Shown here: in pieces, positions 9,468-17,766 of the stretch
How positions within the stretch are numbered: position 1 is the first letter of the stretch
Layout: the number at the start of each line of letters is the position of its first letter
Assembly: GCA_963699825.1 (NCBI GenBank)
Contig: CAVOVI010000004.1
Coordinates: 372,001-436,000, forward strand
Direction of reading: 5' to 3'
Origin: SPDF01 sp963699825
Lineage (GTDB): Bacteria > Gemmatimonadota > Gemmatimonadetes > Gemmatimonadales > GWC2-71-9
DNA length: 64,000 nucleotides
The notes under the pieces: model-generated
Databases searched by the model: none
What the model saw: the letters and a program-made list of their open reading frames with translations, nothing else
Told to the model about the DNA's origin: nothing
Translations under genes and position numbers: made by a program

Positions 9468-10051
9468 TACGTCCCCACAGGTCGAAGTTTGAACGAAGAC
9501 GGCGCGGTGACGCACGCGCGCACGCAGACACCGCACCCCACACACCCCTCGGCACGAATCACCGGGTGCCCCGCCTCATCGATGGCGAGCGCCTCGGCGC
9601 CGATCGGGCAGGCCGTGGCACAGGCCGAGCACTCGGAGCCCTGAAAGGTGATGCAGCGCTCCGGCAGCAGCTCCAGGATGCCGATCTGCACGCTCGCCCA
9701 GCCGTCGGCGGGAACGGTGAGCGCCTCCGTCGGACAGGCAGCGGCGCACGGCATGTCCGGGCAGGCGATACAGGGCTGCAGACGCGGATCGAAGAACGGC
9801 GTCCCGGCGGCGAGGCCGGCGCTGGGCGCCGCAAACTGGATCGCGTGCGGCGGACAGACGTCGCCACAGTCGCCGCAGCGAGTGCAGGCGGTGAGAAACC
9901 CGACCTCCGGCAGCGCGCCCGGCGGACGGTGGTAGCGCTTCTGCACCACCGTCTCCTCGGTCTTCTTGACGATGCCGTCGATCCAGTCCCCGACCAGCCC
10001 GCGGAAGAACTCACGCCGGTCGCCGTCGCCACGATCCCAGGGTCCCGTCAT
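9467..10051 (-). CDS. Four-cluster ferredoxin, NapF/NapG-like
   Basis: The protein has four [4Fe-4S] motifs in order: CTRCGDCGDVCP, CIACPDMPCAAACP, a third CSACATACP group, and CVGCGVCVRACV. This matches NapF/NapG/MauM-type polyferredoxins. The N-terminus holds DRREFFRGL, resembling the start of NapF proteins, but no clear hydrophobic signal follows, so a cytoplasmic location is likely. It is the first gene of the minus-strand operon running to 4116. No nitrate reductase or other redox enzyme is nearby; its electron partner is unknown. A dispersed inverted repeat lies just upstream. Confidence 0.85.
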   Translation of the reverse strand: MTGPWDRGDGDRREFFRGLVGDWIDGIVKKTEETVVQKRYHRPPGALPEVGFLTACTRCGDCGDVCPPHAIQFAAPSAGLAAGTPFFDPRLQPCIACPDMPCAAACPTEALTVPADGWASVQIGILELLPERCITFQGSECSACATACPIGAEALAIDEAGHPVIRAEGCVGCGVCVRACVTAPSSFKLRPVGT

Positions 10052-10081
10052 ACCGGAAGTCTACCTAGCGCACCCACCTTC

Positions 10082-10176
10082 TGTCATTGCGAGGAGGTCC
10101 CGCGAGGGGCCGACGAAGCAATCTCCGTCGTCGATCATCGAGATTGCTTCGGCCACTTTGTGGCCTCGCAATGACA
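10082..10176. repeat. Dispersed inverted repeat, CATTGCGAGG family, paired copies
   Basis: Two copies of one repeat face each other: TGTCATTGCGAGGAGG through CCGACGAAGCAATCT, then AGATTGCTTCGGCC through CCTCGCAATGACA. Each copy has an inner palindrome, and together they could form a long hairpin. Other copies in the window are at 14047-14089, 30897-30940 and 59937-59974. It lies between the starts and ends of the flanking minus-strand genes and may act as a transcript end or mRNA-stabilising element. Confidence 0.9.
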
Positions 10177-10184
10177 GAAGTTCT

Positions 10185-13154
10185 CTACAGCGCCGGCGCG
10201 AAGCTGAACAGCCAGCGGAACCCGACCTCGTCGGCCGGGTTGGTATCCTGCGCCAGCGAGGCCTGGCTCACGAAGAGCGGCACGTCGAAGCGCGTCACGA
10301 AGGAGGTCTGCCCGATCCGGTGCGAAGCACTTACGCCGAGACCCGCATCATAGAAGCCGCGCAGGGCACCGTAGGCTTCCGTGCCACTCGGTGGATCGGC
10401 CAGCGCCGCGTCGCCCCAGAGGCTCACGGTGACCGTGCTGAAGAGTCTGGCCCCTCGGCGCGTGAGGAGCGTGCGCTCGACCTGCAGGTTGAGGCCGTAC
10501 GCCTGCCGGGAGCTGGTGTGCGGGTCGAACCCGCGCAGGTTGGCGCCGCCGGGGGTCTGGTAGTAGACGCCGGGCCGGACCAGCAGCGCGCCCTCCGAGC
10601 GAAGGAAGGGATTGTAGAGCTGCTCGTAGGGGTCGGCGCCGGCCAGATAGATCTGCCGCTGCTTGACGACGGGATCGTTGGCGAGCGCGGCACCCGCATA
10701 TCCGCGGAGCGCGACCGAGGTCTTGTCGAAGGCGCGCCGGGCGGTGGCCACAAGGAAGCCCCGGAAATAGCCTTGCGCGTCGTACCGATCGTTGGTGGTG
10801 ATGCCCGGCCCCTCGTTGTCGTACATGATGCCGCCGCCGAGCGAGGCATTGACGCCCAGCTGCCAGGGACCCGACCGGTTGCTCACGCCGCCGTACACCG
10901 TGACCTCACCCGTACCGGCGTTCTGGTAGTACCCCGGGTCGAGGAACGCCGTGTCGGTGGTCGCGACCCACCGGAGCGCGATCCCCTTGGTGACGGTGGG
11001 CCCGAAGGTCCGGTGATCGCGGCGCTTCTTTTCGAGGATGACCGTCGCGCCGGCCCGCCCTTCCATGGAGTACCCCTCGAACACCTGGGTCATGTTGGGG
11101 GACCGGAGCGCCGTCGGATTCTTGATCCGCGCAAAGACGTCGATGTTGGTGACGGGGTCGTCGGCGCCCCACCCGGTGCCGCCGGTGATCGAGAGCACAT
11201 TCTGATCGAAGCGCCCCAAATAGTCTGAGCGGGCGCGGAGGCCAAGGGTCACGCCACCGGCGTCGTTGTACCACGCCTCCGGCGCCAGGCCCAGGGTCCT
11301 GTGGTCACGTGCCGCCTTCGTCGAGAAATAGGTGTCGAGGTACGGCTCGGTTCGACCGGCGTTGGAGAAGAGGCCAAACGACTTGTGGTTGTTCAGGAAG
11401 TTCCAGTCGCCGGTCTGGACCCACGGGTCGAGGGTGACGCCGGTGGGCCGGCTCCTGGTCTGCACGACCACCCATTCCCGCTCCGCAACGCCCGCGGACC
11501 GAACGGTGACGGTGTCAGACTCCGCCGTGACCTGGACCTCGACTGGAATCTGTCGTGGCGCCTTCCGGACGACCTCAACCCGCGTCACCCAGCCGCCGTC
11601 GGCGGTCTGGGTGCGGCTGGTGCGCCCCACGGCGTAGTCCGTCAGGTCCACGCCGTGCAGCTGCTGCGCGAAGAAGGCGCCGAGATTCTGCTGGGACGTT
11701 TCCTCGGCGACCGCCCGGAAGCGGTCTTCATTCACATGCTTCAGCTTCCACTGGTCGTAGTAGCGACGGAGAATCGCCTGCATCGTCGAGTCGCCCACGA
11801 CATACTGGAGCCGGCGAAGGAAGAGCTCGCCGCCGGAATAGATGCTCATGCTGTAGGTAAAGAAGTCCCGGTAGTCGTTGCTGACCATGCTGTAGGGTTC
11901 GGCATACCCATCGAGCTGCATGCCGAGGAGGAACTGCTCCGTCCCACCGATGCCGGAACCCCCTCCGGTGGCCTCGGCGTAGAGACCTTCCTGGTAGGAG
12001 GTGAACCCCTCGTCGAGCCACCCTTCGCGCCACTCGTTGTTGGCCAGGATCCCCATCACGTAGTTGTGCCCCAGCTCGTGGACGATCAGCCCCTCGGACG
12101 CCGATCCGTCCATGATCATCATCGGGAACTCGGTGCCGCCCCCCTCGATCCGATGGACGTTGGTGATCTGCGGCCAGGGGAATGCGCCGAAGGTCTGGTT
12201 CAGCCAGGCGAGCGCAATCTCCGTGCGCTGCACGGCGACCCCACCGCCCCAGCTCTCCTCGTCGCCGGGCTGGTAGAGCACGTGCACCGCCACTCCACCC
12301 CACCGCCCACCCTCATAGCGGTAGTCGGGGTTGAGGGACATCGCGAAGTGATGCACGTCGGCGGCATACCAGGTGACGACCTTTCGGCCGGCGGAAGCGG
12401 CGGTCGCGCAGGCGAACCGGGAGGGATCGCCGTAGAAGTCCCGGCGGTACTCAATCGGCCGACCCGGCTGCCGATTGGCGCGGGCCCAGCCCGGGTCCCC
12501 GCAGACCGGCACGCCGGTGGCGCCGACGACCTGATCCTCGGCGACGTCGAGCCGCACGAGGAAGGTGCCGAACTCCCCGTAGAACTCCCCGGCCGGGTAG
12601 AGCGGATGCTCCTCCCAGCCGAACTCATCATAGGTCACGACGCGCGGGTACCACTGGGCAAAGTCGAAGGACCGCCCCCGGCGGCCCTGCCGCCGCGGCG
12701 GAATGGAGGGCCGCGCGTCCCAGTCCATATCCGCGAGCAGCGAATCCCCCGGCGCGAGCGGCGTCGGGAGCATGAAGCGCACGACCGTGCTGTCGGGGGC
12801 GAAGGGATAGATCGCCTCGACGGACTGTCCCATGATCCGCACATTCCGGACGTGGTTGAATCCGTAATTCGGGTCCTTGAGGTCGTTGAAGCGACGGGTG
12901 TTCTCGAGCGAATCGGCGTCCGACCACCGGCTGCCGGGGCGGAAGGCGTTCAGGTAGAGATGGAAGCTGATCTGCCGGAGGGTGTCCGGAGAATTGTTGC
13001 GGTAGAGCAGCTGCTGGCGCCCCGACAGCACGCCGCTCGCTTCGTCGAGGGAGGCATCGATCTCGTAGGCTACGAACTGCTGCCAGTACGGCGTGGGGCC
13101 GGTACCGGGGGTAGCCTGCTGGAGGGTGGCGAGCGTCAGGAGCGCGAGAAGCAT
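10185..13154 (-). CDS. M1 family metallopeptidase with C-terminal beta-barrel-like domain
   Basis: The 989-residue protein has an N-terminal signal peptide and an M1-type fold. Residues about 359-382 carry HELGHNYVMGILANNEWREG and then WLDE, i.e. HExxH plus a Glu 18 residues on, binding zinc. The exopeptidase loop reads GGGTEFPMM instead of the GxMEN of classical aminopeptidases. From about residue 600 the sequence is rich in alternating beta-strand patterns. Near residue 870 it contains GGANLRGFDPH, like the (V/L)RGF motif of Omp85/BamA barrels, and it ends FSFAPAL. It may be an outer-membrane-anchored peptidase (inference). A stand-alone gene; the dispersed repeat follows it. Confidence 0.85.
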   Translation of the reverse strand: MLLALLTLATLQQATPGTGPTPYWQQFVAYEIDASLDEASGVLSGRQQLLYRNNSPDTLRQISFHLYLNAFRPGSRWSDADSLENTRRFNDLKDPNYGFNHVRNVRIMGQSVEAIYPFAPDSTVVRFMLPTPLAPGDSLLADMDWDARPSIPPRRQGRRGRSFDFAQWYPRVVTYDEFGWEEHPLYPAGEFYGEFGTFLVRLDVAEDQVVGATGVPVCGDPGWARANRQPGRPIEYRRDFYGDPSRFACATAASAGRKVVTWYAADVHHFAMSLNPDYRYEGGRWGGVAVHVLYQPGDEESWGGGVAVQRTEIALAWLNQTFGAFPWPQITNVHRIEGGGTEFPMMIMDGSASEGLIVHELGHNYVMGILANNEWREGWLDEGFTSYQEGLYAEATGGGSGIGGTEQFLLGMQLDGYAEPYSMVSNDYRDFFTYSMSIYSGGELFLRRLQYVVGDSTMQAILRRYYDQWKLKHVNEDRFRAVAEETSQQNLGAFFAQQLHGVDLTDYAVGRTSRTQTADGGWVTRVEVVRKAPRQIPVEVQVTAESDTVTVRSAGVAEREWVVVQTRSRPTGVTLDPWVQTGDWNFLNNHKSFGLFSNAGRTEPYLDTYFSTKAARDHRTLGLAPEAWYNDAGGVTLGLRARSDYLGRFDQNVLSITGGTGWGADDPVTNIDVFARIKNPTALRSPNMTQVFEGYSMEGRAGATVILEKKRRDHRTFGPTVTKGIALRWVATTDTAFLDPGYYQNAGTGEVTVYGGVSNRSGPWQLGVNASLGGGIMYDNEGPGITTNDRYDAQGYFRGFLVATARRAFDKTSVALRGYAGAALANDPVVKQRQIYLAGADPYEQLYNPFLRSEGALLVRPGVYYQTPGGANLRGFDPHTSSRQAYGLNLQVERTLLTRRGARLFSTVTVSLWGDAALADPPSGTEAYGALRGFYDAGLGVSASHRIGQTSFVTRFDVPLFVSQASLAQDTNPADEVGFRWLFSFAPAL

Positions 13155-13292
13155 GGTGGATTCCGGGATGAGATCGAAGGCGGCAGGGACTGCCCAAAAC
13201 TAGTCACGGCATGGGGATGCGGGAACTGCGGGGGGGGCGGAGCGAGGCATCGCGCGTCGGGTGTGGTCATGGGCGATGGCACCCATGCGCGG

Positions 13293-13349
13293 ATAGGGGT
13301 GGGCATGATGCCGCGATCGCGAAATGGGGTGGGCGTATGCCCACCCCAT
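13293..13349. repeat. REP-type palindromes downstream of the RAYT relic
   Basis: Two REP-like units lie here. The second is a clean hairpin: ATGGGGTGGGC at 13324-13334 pairs with GCCCACCCCAT at 13339-13349 around a GTAT loop. The first (ATAGGGGTGGGC at 13293) is imperfect. The same core recurs at 13921-13942, 18798-18817 and, degraded, at 59811-59839. Confidence 0.85.
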
Positions 13350-13424
13350 CCAAAGCGAAGCCGCAATGCCGATGAGTCAGGCGCGGTCAGGGTGCAGACC
13401 CATGCATCATTTCTGGGGCAGGCG

Positions 13425-13800
13425 CGGCATCGTTGGGTGTGGATCTCTTCCTGGGATCGGATGTAGGCGCGAAGGTTCGCGTCGTCGCGAGGATCGACGC
13501 TGTAGGCCCAGAAGCCGCGCTGCCATTGGAAATCGGGCAGGCTCGGGATGTTCAGTCCTGATCCAGCGACTCGAATTGGACTTGAGAGATGCCACCAGCC
13601 GGGAAAGGGCAATATCCGGGGAAATCCCCGCGTAGAGATGGATGTGATCCAGCCATCCATTGATCGACGATCGGTCGGCAGCGCTTCCGCTTCGTGATGT
13701 CAGCAAGCACGAGGATCACCTGGCGCCGAAGTCGCTGGCCCCAGGCACGGCTCTCGGTTCTTCGGTGGCCCAGACGAGGTGAACTCCAACTCGTACGATG
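13425..13800 (-). pseudogene. REP-associated IS200-like (RAYT, Y1-type) transposase relic
   Basis: No single frame is long, but three minus-strand frames carry consecutive pieces of a Y1-HUH transposase: VHLVWATE and then KNREPCLGP near 13740-13790; INGWLDHIHLYAGIS and RLVASLKSNSSRWI near 13580-13670, with the HUH-like HIH; then DFQWQRGFWAYSVDP and LRAYIRSQEEIH near 13460-13560, with the region of the catalytic tyrosine. At least three frame changes are needed, so it is probably dead, though assembly errors are common in this window. REP palindromes lie on both sides, as expected for RAYTs. The remaining DNA from 13155 to 13290 shows no gene. Confidence 0.8.
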
Positions 13801-13920
13801 GATCTCGGACAAGGTGCCTCCGCTGCGACACCCTAACGATCTCAATACCCGTCGCCGTCATCCGATTGCCTGATCAAGGGCCCATTCTACGCCCACGAAT
13901 TCGTCGCCTTCGCTGTGGAA

Positions 13921-13942
13921 GGGGCGGGCGTATGCCCGCCCC
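13921..13942. repeat. REP-type palindrome upstream of the RAYT relic
   Basis: GGGGCGGGC and GCCCGCCCC form a perfect 9-bp stem around a GTAT loop. It is a variant of the GGGGTGGGC-type REP on the other side of the transposase relic, so the relic is bracketed by REPs. Confidence 0.85.
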
Positions 13943-13989
13943 CAGCTGGATGCCCACCCCCCGGCTCGAAGCCCACGTGGTGGGGCTCA

Positions 13990-14028
13990 AACAAAAAGAA
14001 CGGGTCCACCCTTCCGGATGGACCCGTT
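13990..14028 (-). terminator. Rho-independent terminator of the ATP synthase operon
   Basis: On the minus strand AACGGGTCCA pairs with TGGACCCGTT (10 bp, 10-base loop), followed directly by CTTTTTGTTTG. It lies about 70 bases after the atpH stop, with one dispersed repeat in between. Confidence 0.9.
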
Positions 14029-14046
14029 GCGCCACGCGTTGGCCCA

Positions 14047-14089
14047 AGATTGCTTCGTCGGCCCCGCGGGGGCCTCCTCGCAATGACAG
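14047..14089. repeat. Dispersed repeat, CATTGCGAGG family
   Basis: A single copy running AGATTGCTTCGTCGGCC through CCTCCTCGCAATGACAG, with an inner GGCCCCGCGGGGGCC palindrome. It sits between the atpH stop codon and the operon terminator, so it would be transcribed as part of the mRNA tail. Confidence 0.88.
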
Positions 14090-14095
14090 AATGGC

Positions 14096-14632
14096 CTATC
14101 GGTTGAGCAATTGCCGCCGGAGCATGATCAGCTTGCGGCGAAGCGACCCGTCGTGCACCCGGTTGCCCACGCGGACCACGGTGCCGCCCAGGATAGCCGG
14201 ATCGGTCGCGAAGCCGACCAGCGCCTCCTTGCCGAGCGCCTCGGTGAGGCTCGCCGCGATCTGCTTCTGCAGTGCGCTGTCCGCCTCGTGCGCGAGCGTC
14301 ACGCCCACCTTCACCCGATTGAGCTTTTCATCCACCATCGCCCCGTACAGCTGGGCGATCTCGTCCAGCAGTCCCTGCCGGCTGCGCTTGACCAGCGCCT
14401 GGAGGAAGAGCACGAACGGTTTCGGCGCGTCCGGCAGCGCGTCGGCCAGCAGCTGCGCCTTGACCGCCTTCGGCACCCGCGGCGACATCATCACCGCCAG
14501 CACCCGTGGCGTGCCGGTGACGGCCGACGCGAGCGCCTCGAGGAGAACGCCGTACCGCTCGCTCTCCCCCTCCTGCTCACCGAGCGCGAACAGCGCCTCG
14601 GCGTAGTTGCGGGCGATCGCTTCGTACCTCAA
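14096..14632 (-). CDS. atpH: ATP synthase F1 subunit delta
   Basis: The 178-residue protein begins RYEAIARNYAEALFALGEQ, the conserved OSCP/delta N-terminus, and ends with the family pattern GFATDPAILGGTVVRVGNRVHDGSLRRKL. It forms the stalk cap linking F1 to the b-subunit stator. Its ATG overlaps the atpF stop (ATGA). It is the last gene of the cluster: atpA, atpG, atpD and atpC do not follow; instead there is a repeat and a strong terminator. Confidence 0.95.
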   Translation of the reverse strand: MRYEAIARNYAEALFALGEQEGESERYGVLLEALASAVTGTPRVLAVMMSPRVPKAVKAQLLADALPDAPKPFVLFLQALVKRSRQGLLDEIAQLYGAMVDEKLNRVKVGVTLAHEADSALQKQIAASLTEALGKEALVGFATDPAILGGTVVRVGNRVHDGSLRRKLIMLRRQLLNR

Positions 14633-15171
14633 TGCGATGACTCCAGAGTGCCCAGGAAGTCCAGGACGATCTTCTTGTCGGCGTCGGCGTCGAGCCGCTC
14701 ACCGATGAGCTTGGACGCGGCGGCCAGCGAGAGATCCACCGCCTCGCGGCGGAGTTCCTGCCGGGCCTTTTCCCCTTCCGCCGCGATTTCACGGCGGGCA
14801 CGGGCGAGGAGCTGGTCCTGCTCTTCGCGCGTCTTCAGCACCGCCGCCGCCCGCTCCCGCTCCGAGGCCGACTTGGCCTCGGCGAGAATGGCCTGCGCCT
14901 GCGTGCGCGACTCCGCGAGCAGCTTCTGCTGCTCGGCCAGCAACGCCGTGGCCTTCTCGTGCGCCTGCTCCGCCTCCTCCAAGTGGCGACGGATGGCCTC
15001 CTCGCGCTGCTCGGTCATGCTGAGGATCGCGGGCCAGGCATACTTCTTCAGCAGGAAGAAGAGCATGCCAAACACGATCCAGGTCCAGAAGAAGAGCCCG
15101 AAGTTCACCTCGAAGGGTGACATCGGGGCTCCCGTGGCGCCCTCGGATGACGCAAGCAACGCGAAGAGCAT
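14629..15171 (-). CDS. atpF: ATP synthase F0 subunit b
   Basis: One N-terminal transmembrane segment (NFGLFFWTWIVFGMLFFLL) is followed by a long charged coiled coil (EEAEQAHEKATALLAEQQKL onward), the usual plan of subunit b, the peripheral stator stalk. The start at 15171 gives 180 residues; an internal ATG at 15123 (MSPFEVNFG) would give the more usual length and is equally possible. It overlaps atpH at its end and follows atpE by 9 bases. Confidence 0.94.
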   Translation of the reverse strand: MLFALLASSEGATGAPMSPFEVNFGLFFWTWIVFGMLFFLLKKYAWPAILSMTEQREEAIRRHLEEAEQAHEKATALLAEQQKLLAESRTQAQAILAEAKSASERERAAAVLKTREEQDQLLARARREIAAEGEKARQELRREAVDLSLAAASKLIGERLDADADKKIVLDFLGTLESSH

Positions 15172-15180
15172 TGTGCCGCC

Positions 15181-15468
15181 TTAGATGAGCTTGAAGAGCA
15201 GGGCGAACACCAGCGCGATGATCGTGGCGCCTTCGAGGAGCACCGCGATGACGATAGCCGCGCCACGGATTTCGCCGGCCGCTTCGGGCTGACGGGCAAT
15301 CGCTTCGGCGGCCTGACCACCGATGCGGCCGAGGCCGAGGCCGGCGCCGATGATGGCGAGGCCGATGCCGAGACCGGCGCCGAGGAGCGAGTAGGAGTTC
15401 TTGGCGGCGGCCACCATGTCGGCGCCGGTCGGGCCCATCGCGTCCTGCACGAGATTGAGGAGGTACAT
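15181..15468 (-). CDS. atpE: ATP synthase F0 subunit c
   Basis: The 95-residue hairpin protein has a glycine-rich first helix (GAGLGIGLAIIGAGLGLGRI), the polar loop AEAIARQPEAAGEI, and a second helix with the ion-carrying Glu in VLLEGATI. The helix-1 glutamine used by sodium-binding c-rings is Leu here (GAGLGLG), which favours proton coupling; this is read from motif comparison. N-terminal residues 1-22 are longer than in E. coli. Located between atpB and atpF. Confidence 0.95.
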   Translation of the reverse strand: MYLLNLVQDAMGPTGADMVAAAKNSYSLLGAGLGIGLAIIGAGLGLGRIGGQAAEAIARQPEAAGEIRGAAIVIAVLLEGATIIALVFALLFKLI

Positions 15469-15664
15469 GTCGGTCAGTCCTGTTCAAGAGTGGAGATGTC
15501 TGGTCGTTGCGCCACCCGGTCCGGTACCGCGTCTCCAGCGCGGCCCTTCTCGGCGGCCCGCCATCGACTCCCGATGGAGTCAGCGGGCGCATCGTCCGCC
15601 GTTCGGCGGACTACCTGTCATCCCGGCGGCGGCAGCGCGCGGCGCCGGGGTCCCACGACTGCTC

Positions 15665-16527
15665 CTAGTGCTCGTGCTGCATCATCCCGATGAAGACCGC
15701 GGACAACAGCGCAAACACGTACGCCTGCAAGAACGCCACGAACAACTCCAGCATCATCACGCCGACCACCGCCAGCGCAGTGACGCCGCCGATGGCCCAG
15801 TTCCAGCCCTGGATGTCGCCGAAGAGGAAGATGATGCCGAACAGCGACAGGATCACGAAGTGGCCTGCCGTCATGTTGCCGAAGAGTCGGACCGCCAGCG
15901 CAAAGGGCTTGACCAGCTTGCCCAGGATCTCGATCGGGGCCATGAAGAGCGAGAATGCCACCGCGCCCGGGCCGTGCATGCCGGGAGGGTGGGGAAAGAT
16001 CGTCCCGAGGTAGCCGCGGACACCGAGCTGGATCATCCCGCCGATCTCCACCGTCAGGAAGACGAGGAGCGCCAGCGCGGCCGTCACCGCCAGGTTGCCG
16101 GTGGGCGACGCGCCCCACGGCAGGAGGCCGAGGAGGTTGGCGAAGAGGATGAAGAAGAAGAGCGTCATCACGAGCGGCGCGAACTTGGCGCCGTTCTCGC
16201 CGATGTTGGCGATGGCAATGTCGTTCCGGACGAAGAGGACCATCCCCTCCATGCCCGCCGCGAACCCCTTCGGGGCCTTCTGTCCCGCCTGCTGGCGCCG
16301 GAGCGAACGCCCGGCCAGCCACATGGTCAGGAAGACGAGGCAGCGGCGGCGATGGCGAGGTACACCACGTGCTTGGTCGGCGACAGGTTGATGGTCATCG
16401 ACCCGATGTGGATATCGGCCCAGCGCGGCAGGTGGATCTCACCGAACGGGAACAGGTCGATGGTCCACGCGTCCGCCGTGTGGTGGAGCACCATCTCGCC
16501 GATATTGGGACCCTGGCCAACCATCAT
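15665..16527 (-). CDS. atpB: ATP synthase F0 subunit a (frameshifted)
   Basis: The first 66 codons (16527-16330) encode GPNIGEMVLHHTADAW and the first membrane segment. The frame then shifts near 16330, and the second frame runs from LAGRSLRRQQ to MMQHEH at 15665. Joined, the protein is about 287 residues. The second part has the proton-channel helix with the essential Arg in FALAVRLFGNMTAGHFV and the later LFVAFLQAYVFALL. The split is probably a one-base error in the GC-rich stretch. The ATG overlaps the atpI-like stop (ATGA). A gap of about 195 bases to atpE holds no gene. Confidence 0.92.
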
Positions 16528-17141
16528 CGTATCGTCCGTATGTCCGAGAACATGAGGGGAATGAGCACCCCTATGAACGCCAATGCCGTCGGGATCGGGG
16601 GAAAGAGCGTCCGGTCAGCGAGGACCGCGCCCAGGAAGAGAAACATCCCGAGCACCCGCAACCCCATCCCCATCCCCCACGCCTTCAACATCTGCTCGAA
16701 CGGCTTTCCCGCCGCACGCCGGAGGAAGACCCCCGCGGCCAGCTGGATGGCCGTCGCTACCAGGCCAAAGACGACTCCGGGAAGGAACGCCGCGTCGCCG
16801 AAACCCCAGACCAGGAGCGCGGTCACCACCGCCGTCAGCGCCAGGCCGGCTGCGAGGTGCTTCACGACTCCGTGCCGTCCTTCTTGCTCGCCCGTGCCGT
16901 GGGGGTGGTCGGCGTCGTACTGCCGCTCATCCGCCTGCAGCCTCCAGTACACGTTCAGGAAGCTCAGCACCGCGCCGGCCAGGGTCCCCGCCACCGTCAG
17001 GAACGGCATCCAGCCGAGCCACCGGTCCAGCAGGAAGCCCATCCCCATGAAGAGGATGATCCCGCCGGCAAAGGTGAAGCCGAGGGAGACGTACCTGTAC
17101 CCTCCCCCGAGCTCGCGGGAGGACCCCGAGGGCTCCTTCAT
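16524..17141 (-). CDS. AtpZ/AtpI-like assembly factor fusion
   Basis: The N-terminal half (about residues 10-70) is an AtpZ-type pair of helices: YRYVSLGFTFAGGIILFMG and LDRWLGWMPFLTVAGTLAG. After a hydrophilic linker (DHPHGTGEQEGRHG) the C-terminal half has four further helices of the AtpI type. The two small proteins that usually precede atpB seem to be joined in one chain of 205 residues. AtpI/AtpZ help c-ring assembly and have been linked to magnesium or calcium transport. First gene of the F0 cluster, overlapping atpB by four bases. Confidence 0.75.
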   Translation of the reverse strand: MKEPSGSSRELGGGYRYVSLGFTFAGGIILFMGMGFLLDRWLGWMPFLTVAGTLAGAVLSFLNVYWRLQADERQYDADHPHGTGEQEGRHGVVKHLAAGLALTAVVTALLVWGFGDAAFLPGVVFGLVATAIQLAAGVFLRRAAGKPFEQMLKAWGMGMGLRVLGMFLFLGAVLADRTLFPPIPTALAFIGVLIPLMFSDIRTIR

Positions 17142-17258
17142 CGGGCGGGAAATTAGCGGCTTGTGAAAAAAAGCGCAAGCAACTTTCCCTCTCCACCGGC
17201 ATTAGATTCCCGCCATTCCCGGCCTCCCCGAGGCCGCGCTTCTCCGACCGAGGCACCC

Positions 17259-17709
17259 ATGATCCGGACCCTCTGCGCGACCCTCCTCCTCTGCCTTGCC
17301 GGCCTGCCGCTGGCGGCCCAGTCCGATGCCGCCGTCAGCAAGGGCATCCACGACCGGGAGGTCCAGTGGCGGACCGCCATTTCGCTGGGCAACTGGGCCG
17401 CGGTGGAGACCTTCATGGCGCCCCGACTTCGTGATGACCAACGCCGACGGCAGCCGGCTCGACCGGGCCAAGTACCTCAAGGAGCTCAAGCGCGGCGTGA
17501 CGACCTTTGCGCCGGTGCCTGACCCGGACTACCAGGTCCTCGTCTACGGCCAGACCGCCGTCCACCTCGGCGAGGCCAACCTGATGACCACCGGGAGCGA
17601 CGGGGCCAGCCTCCTGGTCCACGTGGTCTGGACCGACACCTGGGTCCGCACCGCCGACGGCCAGTGGGTGTGCATGGCCTCCCAGTACGCCTACGCCCCC
17701 ACCAAGTAG
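17259..17709 (+). CDS. Secreted SnoaL/DUF4440-like protein (frameshifted)
   Basis: The ATG at 17259 starts a signal peptide (RTLCATLLLCLAGLPLAAQ). The mature part begins with HDREVQWRTAISLGNWAAVE. Near 17417 the frame shifts by an extra C in GCGCCCCGAC; the other frame continues DFVMTNADGSRL and ends with GQWVCMASQYAYAPTK. The joined protein is about 150 residues with the small cone-shaped SnoaL/NTF2-like pattern. Role unknown; such periplasmic proteins are often annotated as nuclear transport factor 2 family. Divergent from the ATP synthase operon. Confidence 0.7.
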
Positions 17710-17766
17710 GTGCAACTTTCTCGGCCGGCGCCCCGTAGCGCCACCAGACCCTGATCGCGAGTGGAC

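Noticed and set aside
11301..13466. Plus-strand open frame of 721 codons opposite the M1 peptidase
   Set aside because: Antisense of a well-supported gene, composition typical of a shadow frame.
16327..16527. Separate small protein before atpB
   Set aside because: Its residues are the expected N-terminus of subunit a; a one-base shift joins it to the rest.
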